From assembly GCA_965223835.1 (NCBI GenBank), contig CBDCXQ010000001.1, forward strand, positions 248,001-312,000: DNA of 64,000 nucleotides. The letters run 5' to 3'. The number at the start of each line of letters is the position of its first letter. Position 1 is the first letter of the stretch. Origin of the DNA: CAVYXZ01 sp965223835. Lineage in GTDB: Bacteria; Chloroflexota; Anaerolineae; Aggregatilineales; Phototrophicaceae. Below, piece after piece: positions 41,172 to 50,616 of this stretch. The notes beneath the pieces were generated by a model, which was not told the DNA's origin, did no database searches, and worked only from the letters and a program-made list of their open reading frames with translations. A program made the translations under genes and the position numbers.

Positions 41172-41762
41172 CTATCCGTTGGGGACCGCTGCCAGCGCGT
41201 CACTGGCGGCGAGATTCAAGGCGAGTAGTTTTTCGCAAATGGCATGTTCCAACATCAAATGGACATCTTCCACCATTGCCATATTGTCGTGGTCGATATG
41301 GACGGGCAAGTCCACCATGTCTTTGAGCTTGCCGCCACTGTACCCACAGAAGCCAACCGTCGTGGCCCCGGCAGCGTTCGCCACCGCGATGGCATTCAGC
41401 ACATTGGCGCTATTGCCGCTGCCGCTAATGCCAATTACGACATCACCGGGCCGCACCAGGGGGCGCAATTGTTCGGCAAATACCTGATCGTAGCTGATGT
41501 CGTTGCTCAGGGCGGTCATCAGGGCGTTGTTATCGGTCAGGGCGATGACCCGAAAGCGGGGTTGCCCGTCGACGATGGGGCGCTTCGCCAGGTCACAGCC
41601 AAAATGGGTGGCGGTTGCGGCGCTGCCGCCATTACCGAAGATATAGACCATTTTACCGTTCTGGTTCGCATCAACCAGCGCATTGACAACAGCATCGACT
41701 GCTGCATAGGGGACTGTATCCAGGACTGATTGAACCGTCGTGAAGTAGTCGCGAATGTCCAT
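41172..41762 (-). CDS. gmhA: Sedoheptulose 7-phosphate isomerase (GmhA, SIS domain)
   Basis: 196 residues with one SIS domain. VYIFGNGGSAATATHFGCDL, IGISGSGNSANVL and VEDVHLMLEHAICEKL are the expected GmhA motifs, including the Glu/His metal site at the C-terminus. It converts sedoheptulose 7-phosphate to D-glycero-D-manno-heptose 7-phosphate, the first step of the heptose pathway. The gene lies between the kinase and phosphatase of the same pathway. TGGAGTTAATCGAA... upstream gives a modest ribosome site. Confidence 0.92.
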   Translation of the reverse strand: MDIRDYFTTVQSVLDTVPYAAVDAVVNALVDANQNGKMVYIFGNGGSAATATHFGCDLAKRPIVDGQPRFRVIALTDNNALMTALSNDISYDQVFAEQLRPLVRPGDVVIGISGSGNSANVLNAIAVANAAGATTVGFCGYSGGKLKDMVDLPVHIDHDNMAMVEDVHLMLEHAICEKLLALNLAASDALAAVPNG

Positions 41763-41925
41763 GGGTTCGATTAACTCCTGCTAAGATGACACCCGGTTAT
41801 TATGTTGACTAACATAAGTTGCCAGCCTTGCGGCATCCAAACAAACGCCCAAAAGCCACAATTTGTGTGTGGTTTTCACAAAAAATTCATATACGCGGCT
41901 GGTGACTATTCGCCAGGTACGGCGA

Positions 41926-42936
41926 CTATGGCTGGTGCAACAACACCTGGGGACCATCAAAATCAAACCGGAAATCCATCCGATTAAGCCCCAGTGCCTG
42001 CAAACTCCGGGTGACGCCAGCCTGCTTTTCCAGCGGACAGTACAATAGCATAAAGCCGCCGCCACCCGCCCCAGCGATCTTGCCGCCCAACGCACCGTGT
42101 TCCCGTGCTGCCGCATATGCCTGGTCAATCAGATTATTGGAAATCGCGCTCATCACGCCGCGTTTCTGAACCCAGGATTGGTGAAGCAGGTCGCCAAACG
42201 CGTCTAAGTCCTGGCGTTTGAGGGCCGCGACCATATCCTGGCCGAGGGCCTTAATCCGGTGCATGCGTTCCAGTGTTGCCGGGTCTTGCTCCTGGCTGGC
42301 ATTCGATTGTTTACGCAAGATTTTGCCTGAATTACGCGATTTGCCTGTATAGAACAGCATCACATTCTGCTGTAAGGACTCCAGCACCGCCGGTTCTAAT
42401 GCCATCGGTTCGACTGTCGTGCCGTCTTTGCTGAACATGATGTGGTTGAGGCCGCCGATGGCCGAGCCATATTCATCCTGCTTACCACTGGGCAATTGCA
42501 TTTTGTTTATGCTGATGTCGCAGGCGACTTCGGCGATTTCGGAATTGCTCAACTTGCGACCTTGCAGCGCCGCCAGTGCCGTAACCAGGCACACCGCCAC
42601 CGCACCTGAAGATCCCAAACCCGTTCCGGGCGGAATCTGTGAGGACAAAAACAAATCTAACCCCTCGTAGTCGCCGAATTCACGAAGAACAGTTTTGGCG
42701 AGACCCAGTTCACCCTCGGCGGTCATTGCTTCTGTGCCATCGTGGCGATAGAAAACGCGGAAGTCAGATGAGATAATTTGCAGGGCGTCGCTGGCCCCGC
42801 TTGAGATCACGGTGAAAATATAACGGTTGATCGCTGTATTGAGAACTGCACCGCCGAACTGCTCATAATAGGCCGGTAAATCGGTGCCGCCGCCTCCAAA
42901 ACTGATGCGAACTGGCGCGCGTGCAATTAAAAGCAA
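41926..42936 (-). CDS. hddA: D-glycero-D-manno-heptose 7-phosphate kinase, GHMP family
   Basis: 336 residues. IARAPVRISFGGGGTDLP is the N-terminal GHMP motif, PPGTGLGSSGAVAV the phosphate-binding motif 2, and GKIAGAGGGGFMLLYCP motif 3. The pattern SGKQDEYGSA is typical of HddA. It phosphorylates C1 of heptose 7-phosphate, in the alpha form used by the GDP-heptose branch. A TTG start at 42936 is chosen because AGGGAGGG lies 5 nt before it; in-frame codons further upstream lack a site. It heads the hddA-gmhA-gmhB order; a nucleotidyltransferase is not in the window. Confidence 0.9.
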   Translation of the reverse strand: MLLIARAPVRISFGGGGTDLPAYYEQFGGAVLNTAINRYIFTVISSGASDALQIISSDFRVFYRHDGTEAMTAEGELGLAKTVLREFGDYEGLDLFLSSQIPPGTGLGSSGAVAVCLVTALAALQGRKLSNSEIAEVACDISINKMQLPSGKQDEYGSAIGGLNHIMFSKDGTTVEPMALEPAVLESLQQNVMLFYTGKSRNSGKILRKQSNASQEQDPATLERMHRIKALGQDMVAALKRQDLDAFGDLLHQSWVQKRGVMSAISNNLIDQAYAAAREHGALGGKIAGAGGGGFMLLYCPLEKQAGVTRSLQALGLNRMDFRFDFDGPQVLLHQP

Positions 42937-43080
42937 AATGGCCCTCCCTGATAATGTTAGTTCTATGATAATTTGAACAGCTATTAAAATGTTCAAAAAA
43001 ACACCTTGCACTGGCATATAGTGATTTGACAGGTTTTCAGTTTACGTCCAGAATCGGTGAGCAGGATTGAGTGAGGCAGG

Positions 43081-43611
43081 ATGTATTTACTTTATCGTTT
43101 GCGCTTTGTGTTTTTCTTGGTGCTGGTGTTGGGCGTCGCGGGCGGCATCGCCTATGTCATTAGTGTTCGCACCTTTGAGCAAGATGTCCAACGCTTCAAC
43201 CTGCAAGTGACAGCGGCGGTGGCAACTGCGATTGAACAGACGGTGTTAGATGTGACGCGTACCGCTGAGGCACCTCGCAACCGGTTTCAACTGGTTGAGT
43301 TGGATGATCCGGCAGATTTAGAAGCGGTTGCCGAAACCTATGGCACGACGCTGGAGATTTTGCAAACGGTGAATGGCCTCCCACCAGATGTTGTCGAAGG
43401 GCATGGTGAAACCATTGTGATGCCAGTCGGTATCGTTAATCTGGACCCGCCGCGACAGATTATGCCCTACACGGCCCAGCCGGGCGATACGCTGCTGGAA
43501 CTGGCTGACCTGAATTTTATTGCGCTGGATTTGATACAGGCAGATAATCCTGTTTTGGTCGAACGCGGTGTGCGTGCTGGTGATATTGTGTTTATCGCCC
43601 TTATTGTGTAG
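43081..43611 (+). CDS. Membrane-anchored LysM-like protein
   Basis: 176 residues. One N-terminal span (FVFFLVLVLGVAGGIAYVIS) anchors it with the rest outside. A LysM-like domain lies at about 75-125 (DPADLEAVAETYGTTLEIL, QTVNGLPPDVVEGHGETIVM) and a second at about 130-175 (YTAQPGDTLLELADLNFIAL, ERGVRAGDIVFIALIV). It probably binds peptidoglycan. It begins a three-gene cluster with two DUF4397 proteins, 15 nt before the next start. Confidence 0.75.
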   Translation: MYLLYRLRFVFFLVLVLGVAGGIAYVISVRTFEQDVQRFNLQVTAAVATAIEQTVLDVTRTAEAPRNRFQLVELDDPADLEAVAETYGTTLEILQTVNGLPPDVVEGHGETIVMPVGIVNLDPPRQIMPYTAQPGDTLLELADLNFIALDLIQADNPVLVERGVRAGDIVFIALIV

Positions 43612-43626
43612 GCAGGAAACAATCTT

Positions 43627-45837
43627 TTGAAATTCATCCCACGACTCATCAAATTGGTCTTTAGCCTGTTGCTCATCGCGGCTTGCAGCACTCAAGTTCC
43701 GCCCGAACCGGTGGTCGTCGTGCCCATTACTGTCGTCGATGAGTCGATGCTCGAAGGGGCTATTGCCGAGGCACTAACCGGTACCGCTTCATCCAGCGTC
43801 GCCCTCACCGAAACAGCGCTGGCAGTGGCCGGTATAACACGCACGCCGTCGCCCACCAATACGGCCACACCGTTGCCGCCGTCCGCAACGCCCACCCGTT
43901 TTGTGCCACCCACCAGTACGTTCACCCCCAGCCCAACCGAAACGCCTTCCATTACACCGTTTCCAACCAATACGCCGCCAGTCGAAGTCGTGCCGGTTGC
44001 CGGACAGATTCGCGTGATTCATGCCTGGCGCTCGGAAGATTCCCTGCCGGTAGATGTCTTTATTGATGATATGCCGATTGCACTGGGGCTGGATACGGGC
44101 GAATTCACGCCCTATTTGGGCGTTGGCGAAAATCGCACGGTACGGGTATTAATTATCCCACCGGCCAACCGGCGGTTTGATTCGGCGCTGAATCAACAGA
44201 TTGTTACCCAGGCCGACCCCATTGTTGATCAACTCGTTACTGTGCCCGAAGGTGGCAGCGTCAGTGTGATTTTGATGGACACGGATGAAGGCCAGATCGC
44301 ACTGGTGGTGGAAGAAGACCTTTCCTCCCTGAGTACCGGTCAGTCGCGTGTCAGCTTTGCCCATGCCCATCCTGACCTGATTCGCGTTGACGTTGTTGAT
44401 GCCGAGCGCCAGCTTTCGCTGGTCCAGGACATTGGCTGGGGCGAGTGGGTGGGTCCGTTTGACCTCAACAATGGACAACTGATTGTGGAACTGGCGGATA
44501 CCGATTTCCCCGACCAGATTCTGGTGCCACCAGTTAGCGCTTCGCTCGATAGTCATGTCAATTATCTCCTGGTGCTCATGCCCGGCCTGGATTACCTGCG
44601 CACGACGTTCTCCACCGAGATGTTGGTTATCCCCACGGGAACACGCATGACCCAGACGGATATACCACTACGGATTGTGAATGCGGCTCCCAATATTGGC
44701 CCGTTCAATGTACGATTCCAGCAATCATTTCGCGTGACCGGTTTGCCGGTTGGTGAGATGACGGTGCCGCTGCCCTTCTCGAATGAAGGTGGTGAACTGC
44801 TCATTATCGACATGAATGAGCGGGTCGTTGGTCGGTTACAGATGCCGGACTGGCGCGATGGCGCGAATGCCCGCACTGAAAAAATTATGCTCGTCGTTGA
44901 CTTGCCGCCCGAAGATATTGATGAGGATGCGCGGGACCCGGAGCGCGTTAGCCTGCAGGTGTTCGAGCGGTTGCCGCGATCATCGTCGGTGCTGGCAAAT
45001 TTGCGCTTGCTGCATGGGCTAACCGGCGCAACGCAAACCCTGGACCTGGACATTCGGGCCACGAATCCCGAACAGATCGATAACCCGATTGGTGTGCCTC
45101 AGATTACGCAGTCAGACCTGGCCTGGTCGCGTATCGCCCAGACAATCGGTTTTGGTGAGGCTTCGCCTTATATCACCCGCGCGTCGAACATCTTTGATGT
45201 ACAGGTGGTGCTGTCCAGCACGGGTGGCGTCCAGGCAACCCTGTCGCGGTTGGCGTTGTTACCTGGTGGCGTTTACGACATTCTGGCAGTGCCGGGGGCG
45301 GGCGTCGGGGTGACGCGCCTGTTGGTCGTTCAGCCTGATCCGCAGATCTCGATTCTGGGCGCACGCCAGGGGGACCCGGAAGTCGTTGAAGCAATCGTCC
45401 AGGCAACTCTGACTGCGGCGGCCCCCAATGTAACAGCGACGCAATCCGTCGCGATCTCGCCGACGCCGACGATTTCGCCGGTGCCGACGAATACGCCGCG
45501 ACCCTCCAATACGCCCCGCGTAAAACCACCGTCGCTGGCAGTTATTCCTGCGCCACCTAACGCTGCTTTTGGTTCGCTCATCCTGAATGCGGAGAATCTG
45601 AAGCCCAACAGCTTCTATTCGATCAATCTGGATAACGGCGCGATCGCCGCAACCGGTCGTACAACGGCAGAGGGTACGGTCGTAACATCGGTTGAACTAC
45701 CAGCAGCGCTTAGTTCCGGCCCGCATGTTGTTCGCCTGTGCGTTGATTGTGAAAGTGGCGGGGCAAACCAGGAACTCATCGCAGCATTTGTAGCTGCTGA
45801 TCCACAAACCACGCCGACTCCCACCCTGGAACGATAA
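43627..45837 (+). CDS. DUF4397 lipoprotein
   Basis: 736 residues. MKFIPRLIKLVFSLLLIAAC is a lipoprotein signal with lipobox IAAC. A Thr/Pro-rich linker (about 75-125) follows. Repeated beta domains start QIRVIHAWRSEDSLPVDVFI and IPLRIVNAAPNIGPFNVRF, as in DUF4397 modules (I-R-V-x-(H/N)-A...V-D-V-(F/Y)). A second Thr/Pro linker (about 615-640) precedes a C-terminal beta domain. The role is likely a surface or wall structural protein. TTG 43627 follows AGGAAAC. It is probably co-transcribed with the genes on either side. Confidence 0.75.
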   Translation: MKFIPRLIKLVFSLLLIAACSTQVPPEPVVVVPITVVDESMLEGAIAEALTGTASSSVALTETALAVAGITRTPSPTNTATPLPPSATPTRFVPPTSTFTPSPTETPSITPFPTNTPPVEVVPVAGQIRVIHAWRSEDSLPVDVFIDDMPIALGLDTGEFTPYLGVGENRTVRVLIIPPANRRFDSALNQQIVTQADPIVDQLVTVPEGGSVSVILMDTDEGQIALVVEEDLSSLSTGQSRVSFAHAHPDLIRVDVVDAERQLSLVQDIGWGEWVGPFDLNNGQLIVELADTDFPDQILVPPVSASLDSHVNYLLVLMPGLDYLRTTFSTEMLVIPTGTRMTQTDIPLRIVNAAPNIGPFNVRFQQSFRVTGLPVGEMTVPLPFSNEGGELLIIDMNERVVGRLQMPDWRDGANARTEKIMLVVDLPPEDIDEDARDPERVSLQVFERLPRSSSVLANLRLLHGLTGATQTLDLDIRATNPEQIDNPIGVPQITQSDLAWSRIAQTIGFGEASPYITRASNIFDVQVVLSSTGGVQATLSRLALLPGGVYDILAVPGAGVGVTRLLVVQPDPQISILGARQGDPEVVEAIVQATLTAAAPNVTATQSVAISPTPTISPVPTNTPRPSNTPRVKPPSLAVIPAPPNAAFGSLILNAENLKPNSFYSINLDNGAIAATGRTTAEGTVVTSVELPAALSSGPHVVRLCVDCESGGANQELIAAFVAADPQTTPTPTLER

Positions 45838-45844
45838 AAGGCTG

Positions 45845-47710
45845 ATGATGCAGAAAATTGTCCTGACTACTTTACTGCTCGTGCTGGTCGCGGGCGTCGC
45901 GCTGGCCCAGCTTGATGAATCCTCACTCGACCTGGAAAATACCGGGGATGTACGGGTGATTAATGCATTGGTCGGCATTGGCCCGGTTGATGTCTATCTG
46001 AATGACAGTTTGATCGGGGCCAGTCTGCCGCCCCAGGCCGCGACCCCTTATCTGGCGTTGCTGCCCGGCCAGTACGCCATCGCGGTACGGCCTGCCGGGG
46101 AAGACCCGCTGGCAGTCCCGATTGCCGATGTGCTGTTAGACTTAGCGGTTGGTGCCAGCAAAAGTGCCCTGGTTTATCAGCAGCGCTTTGCCCCGCCGGG
46201 GTCAGATACTGGTCCTAACCCAGAAGCCGCAATTCGGCCAGCGCTGGAGCAATCGGGTGCGGTACTCGTTCTGGATGATAATCGGAGTCCCTTGCCGGTA
46301 GGCAAAACGCGCATGACAGCGGTGAATCTGGCAGCCGGGAATGCCCCGCGCCTCAGCATTGCCTACCCGTCTCGCGCTTCGCTGTTACATGAAATTCCGC
46401 TGGGACAACCCTATGGCGATATTGATGTTGATGCGGGCATCTATCCTCTGACGATCGTTGATGCTACCAGCGCCAATCTGGACCGGCTGGCGTTTATCGG
46501 CGAGCAGGCGTTTGTCAGTGGTGTTCACTACACGCTGGTGATTTTTCCGAATGTGCTGCGCGACCCGGCGGACAATGCTGAACCCCGGGTGCCGGAATTG
46601 ACCGACATCCCCCGCTTATTTGTGATTAGTGCACCAATTGAGCCACCCGCTGATGGTTTGCAATTGCGGGTGATTCACGCCGCCCCGGATACTGCCGTGC
46701 TCGATGTTTATATTGATGGTCGGTTGGCAGTGCCGCGACTGAATTATAGTCAGTATACGCCTTATCTCGGCCTCAGTACCTATAGTCACCTGATCGAACT
46801 GCGCCGCCGCGATGCCGCCCTGGATTCGGAGCCGATTGCGACGGCGGAATTCACAATATCCGATGAAAATCAGGAGCAGAAATTCTGGTCGTTGTTGCTG
46901 TTGAATGCCAATGACCAGCTTGAACTGACGGCAATGGAATTGGAACCGCCCCCACCGGCTGAAGGCGAGTTACCCCTGCCACCGGGAACCGTCGTGCAGG
47001 TTTTTACGACGGCAGGTGGGCCGGTATCGCTGGTCCTGGTCCCCGATAATATCGCCCAGACGGGGCGCGGGACTGCCCGGGTACGACTGTTACATGCGAT
47101 TGATGGGGCGTTGGAAATTAGTATGTTTGCCGAGGGATTGCCGCAACCGGGGCCGACGCCGACTCCCGGTCCTGGCCCCACCGCCACGCCAGAACCACCG
47201 CGTCGCGTTGTTGATCCCGTATTTTACGGGGCAGAAGCGAATGAAAACGAGTTGCCCGCTGGTCTGTATGGATCGTTGAACTTTATCGCCGGGAACACCA
47301 CCGAAATCCTCAGCCTCAGCGACCAGCAACTGCTGTCCGGGATGGTCCACACCTATGTTTTGATTGGGCAACCATCGGGCGAACCGGCTATTCAGGCGTT
47401 GCAACTCAATGATTTTGGGCGGGGCTTACCCCAGGAACGGTTGTATGTGGGGGTTATTAGAATCATTGTGCCGGGTACGAATGTCGCTAATGTTCGGCTG
47501 TTGCCATCCGATAATTCACGGATACTGGATCAACTGCCGGATGGCACCGAGGTGGAGGTATTGGGCCGAAACTTCGATGGTACCTGGTTGAATATTCGCT
47601 ATACAACTGCTACAGTCGCGATTCCGCAGGAAGGTTGGATTTTCCAACCCTTGCTCAGTGTTACCCGACTGGGCGACCCTATCAATCCGTTGACACTACC
47701 AGAACGTTAG
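45845..47710 (+). CDS. Secreted DUF4397 protein with C-terminal SH3 domain
   Basis: 621 residues. The signal peptide covers about 1-22 (VLTTLLLVLVAGVALAQ). DUF4397-like modules occur at DVRVINALVGIGPVDVYLND (about 36-110), LQLRVIHAAPDTAVLDVYID (about 270-350) and TARVRLLHAIDGALEIS (about 400). A Pro/Thr linker near 430-445 follows, and the final 70 residues form an SH3-like domain (NVRLLPSDNSRILDQLPDG, GTWLNIRYTT, GWIF). It likely pairs with the lipoprotein encoded upstream. The start could be ATG 45845 or 45848, with AAAAGG at 45836-45841. Confidence 0.72.
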   Translation: MMQKIVLTTLLLVLVAGVALAQLDESSLDLENTGDVRVINALVGIGPVDVYLNDSLIGASLPPQAATPYLALLPGQYAIAVRPAGEDPLAVPIADVLLDLAVGASKSALVYQQRFAPPGSDTGPNPEAAIRPALEQSGAVLVLDDNRSPLPVGKTRMTAVNLAAGNAPRLSIAYPSRASLLHEIPLGQPYGDIDVDAGIYPLTIVDATSANLDRLAFIGEQAFVSGVHYTLVIFPNVLRDPADNAEPRVPELTDIPRLFVISAPIEPPADGLQLRVIHAAPDTAVLDVYIDGRLAVPRLNYSQYTPYLGLSTYSHLIELRRRDAALDSEPIATAEFTISDENQEQKFWSLLLLNANDQLELTAMELEPPPPAEGELPLPPGTVVQVFTTAGGPVSLVLVPDNIAQTGRGTARVRLLHAIDGALEISMFAEGLPQPGPTPTPGPGPTATPEPPRRVVDPVFYGAEANENELPAGLYGSLNFIAGNTTEILSLSDQQLLSGMVHTYVLIGQPSGEPAIQALQLNDFGRGLPQERLYVGVIRIIVPGTNVANVRLLPSDNSRILDQLPDGTEVEVLGRNFDGTWLNIRYTTATVAIPQEGWIFQPLLSVTRLGDPINPLTLPER

Positions 47711-47718
47711 TCACCCTG

Positions 47719-47764
47719 GCGGCATGGCGAAATGATCGAAGTTGCCATGTCGCTATTTCTTTTC
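47719..47764 (+). terminator. Rho-independent terminator of the LysM/DUF4397 cluster
   Basis: GCGGCATGGC (47719-47728) pairs with GCCATGTCGC (47744-47753) at nine of ten positions. A T-rich tail, TATTTCTTTTC, follows. Confidence 0.7.
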
Positions 47765-47953
47765 TAAGATGTTGCATCAGTGAAGATCGGTCGCTCCTTA
47801 TACCTGAAAATCCATATGTTTCCCTCATCACTGCCTGAATTGCCCCCTCATTTTGCGGGTGTTTGACGAAGCCTTAACCGACGCATTTTATTTCAGCATG
47901 AGGTTGGGCCTATAATGAATGAAAGTCATTCGATTGCAAGCAAGGAAGGAACC

Positions 47954-49258
47954 ATGAAAGACGCACAGGCGCTCTTCCGGGAAGGGGTGACGGCGCTGCG
48001 TGACCGGCAGGATGTTGCCACCGGGAGACGCTTATTGATCGAAGCGCTGCGGGCCGATCCTGAGAATGATATGGGCTGGGTGTGGTTGGCCCGGACGACA
48101 CGGGATGCTGCCAGGCGTCGTGAATGTGTGGATCGTGCCTTACGCATCAACCCGGAAAACAAAATGGCGCTCAAGCTTCAGGCGCAACTTGATCGTCCGG
48201 TTGAAGTTAAGCCGCAGAAATCCAAAACACTGGACCATCAGCTATCCCCAAAGGAAGAACGGCAGATCACCATCCATCTCAAGCGGGCCGAGCATTATAT
48301 TGATGGTGGTGATCCCGAAGCAGCGATTGGTGAGTGGGTCCAGGCTTTGCACATTCAGGTCGATCACCCCGAAGCACTGCGCCAGGCCGTTGGGTATCTG
48401 TCACGCATGAAATACATCGAGGATGCGCGGGAACTGGTCTGGCGGGCGATTGACGCGGGCACACAATATCCGTCGGTTTACCTGACGGCGATTGACATTG
48501 CGCGGGTGGAGGGTGATTATGCCGAGGCCGATGCGTTGCGTGAGGATCTGGTCAAGCTGCCGACGGTGGATGATGAAACTATTGTGAATATCGCGCAGGG
48601 GTTTATCGACGATGAGCAAGCCCATCGTGCGCTTGATATGCTCACAGATGCGGCTGAACGCCACCCGGATAGCCAGCCGATTTTGACGACGCTGGGCGAC
48701 CTGTACAAGTTGATGGGTGAAGAAGTCGAGGCCATGCGCCATTATGACCGGGCTGCCCGATTAGGATCGGGAACGCGTAAGGGCCGCGAGGCGGACAAAA
48801 AATTGCTGGAATATGCACCGGTGTTGACCGACCGGGAACGCGGCAATGTCCTCCTGGCCTGGCGGGAAGCGGCGGGTTTTGGCCTGTTTTTCCTCTTTAT
48901 GGGCTGGCAGGATGCCGGGCTGGACCTGCTCCAAATGGGTTTCTCCCGCTGGGTTGGCATCATACTGGGTCTGTTAGGCGGCTATCTGGTGATTACTGCG
49001 ACCTCATCGCCCCAACAACAACCGCTGGCGCAAATGCTGGGTGGCTATGTGCCCGATTTTTCTGACCGCAATCAAGATGTCACCAAAGGTATTGTCGAAG
49101 AAGCAACCAACCTGCCCATCATTCCCCCGGCAATGCGCATGGTGCTAGGTGTTGTCGGCGGCGTTTTGTTGCTCATTGCGCTGTGGCTTGTTTTCAATAC
49201 GGCGATTAACCTCTTATTCAATCCCGTCTGGCCGGACGTATCCGATCAATTCATTTAG
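47954..49258 (+). CDS. TPR-repeat protein with two C-terminal membrane spans
   Basis: 434 residues. TPR-like helices run from about 5 to 300, including LFREGVTALRDRQDVATGRR, WLARTTRDAARRRECVDRAL and AERHPDSQPILTTLGDLYKL. Two to three hydrophobic segments follow: GFGLFFLFMGWQDAGLDLL, WVGIILGLLGGYLVI and VLGVVGGVLLLIALWLVF. It probably assembles proteins at the membrane. Rhomboid follows 15 nt downstream. ATG 47954 has AAGGAAGGAA upstream; the earlier ATG 47915 lacks a site. Confidence 0.8.
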   Translation: MKDAQALFREGVTALRDRQDVATGRRLLIEALRADPENDMGWVWLARTTRDAARRRECVDRALRINPENKMALKLQAQLDRPVEVKPQKSKTLDHQLSPKEERQITIHLKRAEHYIDGGDPEAAIGEWVQALHIQVDHPEALRQAVGYLSRMKYIEDARELVWRAIDAGTQYPSVYLTAIDIARVEGDYAEADALREDLVKLPTVDDETIVNIAQGFIDDEQAHRALDMLTDAAERHPDSQPILTTLGDLYKLMGEEVEAMRHYDRAARLGSGTRKGREADKKLLEYAPVLTDRERGNVLLAWREAAGFGLFFLFMGWQDAGLDLLQMGFSRWVGIILGLLGGYLVITATSSPQQQPLAQMLGGYVPDFSDRNQDVTKGIVEEATNLPIIPPAMRMVLGVVGGVLLLIALWLVFNTAINLLFNPVWPDVSDQFI

Positions 49259-49273
49259 ATGGAGGCCTGACTT

Positions 49274-50158
49274 ATGGGTTTTTTCACCCTGTTCTTATTC
49301 CTCTTATACATCCTCTGGCAACTGTTCATCGGGGCGTTTTTCCTGCCGCTTCCCGTCAGCGATACTGGCACGGTCCGCTATCGCACGTTGCCTTACATGA
49401 CCATCATCTTGATTATGGCGAACTCGCTCATCTTTATCCTGTGGCAAGCGCCCAACTATTATCGCGGGATTGATGCTTATGAGGCCACTGGCAGCACCCT
49501 GTTGATTAACCAGTATATTGAACAGGTCTGGACGTTTGGCTACCGCAGTACCTATTTGCGCGAAGCGTTGAGCATCGGGGCCTTCGCAACGTTTACCAGT
49601 ACCTTTATGCACGCTGATATGTGGCATCTGCTGGGGAATATGGTCTTTTTGTGGTCGTTTGGCCGCCGGTTGGAAGATGCTTGCGGACCCTGGCGCTACC
49701 TGGTGTTTTACTTGCTGGCCGGGATGGTTGCCAGCATGGGCAGTACTTTGCTCAATCCATCGGCAGTGGATTTACCTGGCATCGGCGCAAGTGGCGCGAT
49801 TTCCGGCGTCATGGGGGCCTATTTGCTGCTGTTTCCAGGTGCAAAGGTACTATGTTTTTGGGGCATCATTTCGATTATGCGCGTGTTCGTCGTCTATATC
49901 GCGCGGGTCATTGGCTTTGGCGGTGAATTGCGCACCGCATCGGTCTGGCGCTGGACCATTCGCGTTCCGGCCTGGTTGCTGCTGATCTATTTCCTGATAC
50001 GCGACCTCGCGCCGTCACTGGAAGTGATTCAGAACGGTCAGGATTTTGGTGGTGTCAACAATCTGGCGCATCTCACCGGCTTCCTGGCCGCATTAGCCAT
50101 CTTCCTGTTCGTGCGCAAAGACCTGGCAATGCGCTACTTGAGCGGACGCGCGGTTTAG
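49274..50158 (+). CDS. Rhomboid family intramembrane serine protease
   Basis: 294 residues with about seven membrane spans. FMHADMWHLLGNMVFLWSFG contains the H-x3-N motif, GIGASGAISGVMGAYLLLFP the catalytic Ser (GxS), and NNLAHLTGFLAALAIF the catalytic His. An insert with VIGFGGELRTASVWRW lies before the last spans. It cleaves transmembrane substrates within the membrane. It probably shares a transcript with the TPR membrane protein, which might be a partner or substrate adaptor; that is inference. Confidence 0.92.
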   Translation: MGFFTLFLFLLYILWQLFIGAFFLPLPVSDTGTVRYRTLPYMTIILIMANSLIFILWQAPNYYRGIDAYEATGSTLLINQYIEQVWTFGYRSTYLREALSIGAFATFTSTFMHADMWHLLGNMVFLWSFGRRLEDACGPWRYLVFYLLAGMVASMGSTLLNPSAVDLPGIGASGAISGVMGAYLLLFPGAKVLCFWGIISIMRVFVVYIARVIGFGGELRTASVWRWTIRVPAWLLLIYFLIRDLAPSLEVIQNGQDFGGVNNLAHLTGFLAALAIFLFVRKDLAMRYLSGRAV

Positions 50159-50211
50159 CAGCGGCATTTGAATAAATGATCCGTTTGGAATAGCGAACGG
50201 ACGTTCTGTTC

Positions 50212-50610
50212 ATGTATGATACCAGGATGGTAATCGAGTTTATGAGGACGCCAGGTAACTACGCTGAGGCCATTGCTGCGGTGCAGCGTTATATCCTTGA
50301 GCACCTGGACCAACCGCTCAGTCGAGAAATGCTGGCGCAGGTTGCCGGATTCTCTGTACCCCATACACAGCGCTTCTTTGCGGCGACAACCGGGGAAAGT
50401 ATAGCAGCCTACGTGCGCCGGATACGACTCGAACGAGCAGGCCGCAAGCTGCGCATGGGGGCGGTGGATATTACCGAGGTAGCGCTGGCAGCAGGTTATG
50501 CGACTCATGCCGCATTTGGCAAGGCTTTCAAACAGCGCTATGGTCTCTGTCCCAGCGCATTCCGAGAACTCGATTGCCTGACCGCGACTCAAATGCTTAG
50601 AAAAGGATAG
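50212..50610 (+). CDS. Short AraC-family DNA-binding protein
   Basis: 132 residues consisting of the AraC/XylS helix-turn-helix pair alone: EMLAQVAGFSVPHTQRFFAA, RLERAGRKLRMGAVDITEVA and GYATHAAFGKAFKQRYGLCP. The effector-binding GyrI-like domain common in this type is absent, so it may act without ligand or be regulated otherwise. The VOC gene starts 6 nt downstream. The start is uncertain; ATG 50227 and 50242 are also possible. Confidence 0.82.
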   Translation: MYDTRMVIEFMRTPGNYAEAIAAVQRYILEHLDQPLSREMLAQVAGFSVPHTQRFFAATTGESIAAYVRRIRLERAGRKLRMGAVDITEVALAAGYATHAAFGKAFKQRYGLCPSAFRELDCLTATQMLRKG

Positions 50611-50616
50611 CATCCC

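Noticed and set aside
41781..42128. A 115-codon minus-strand frame between gmhA and hddA
   Set aside because: It overlaps hddA in another frame, starts without a ribosome site and has no family pattern.
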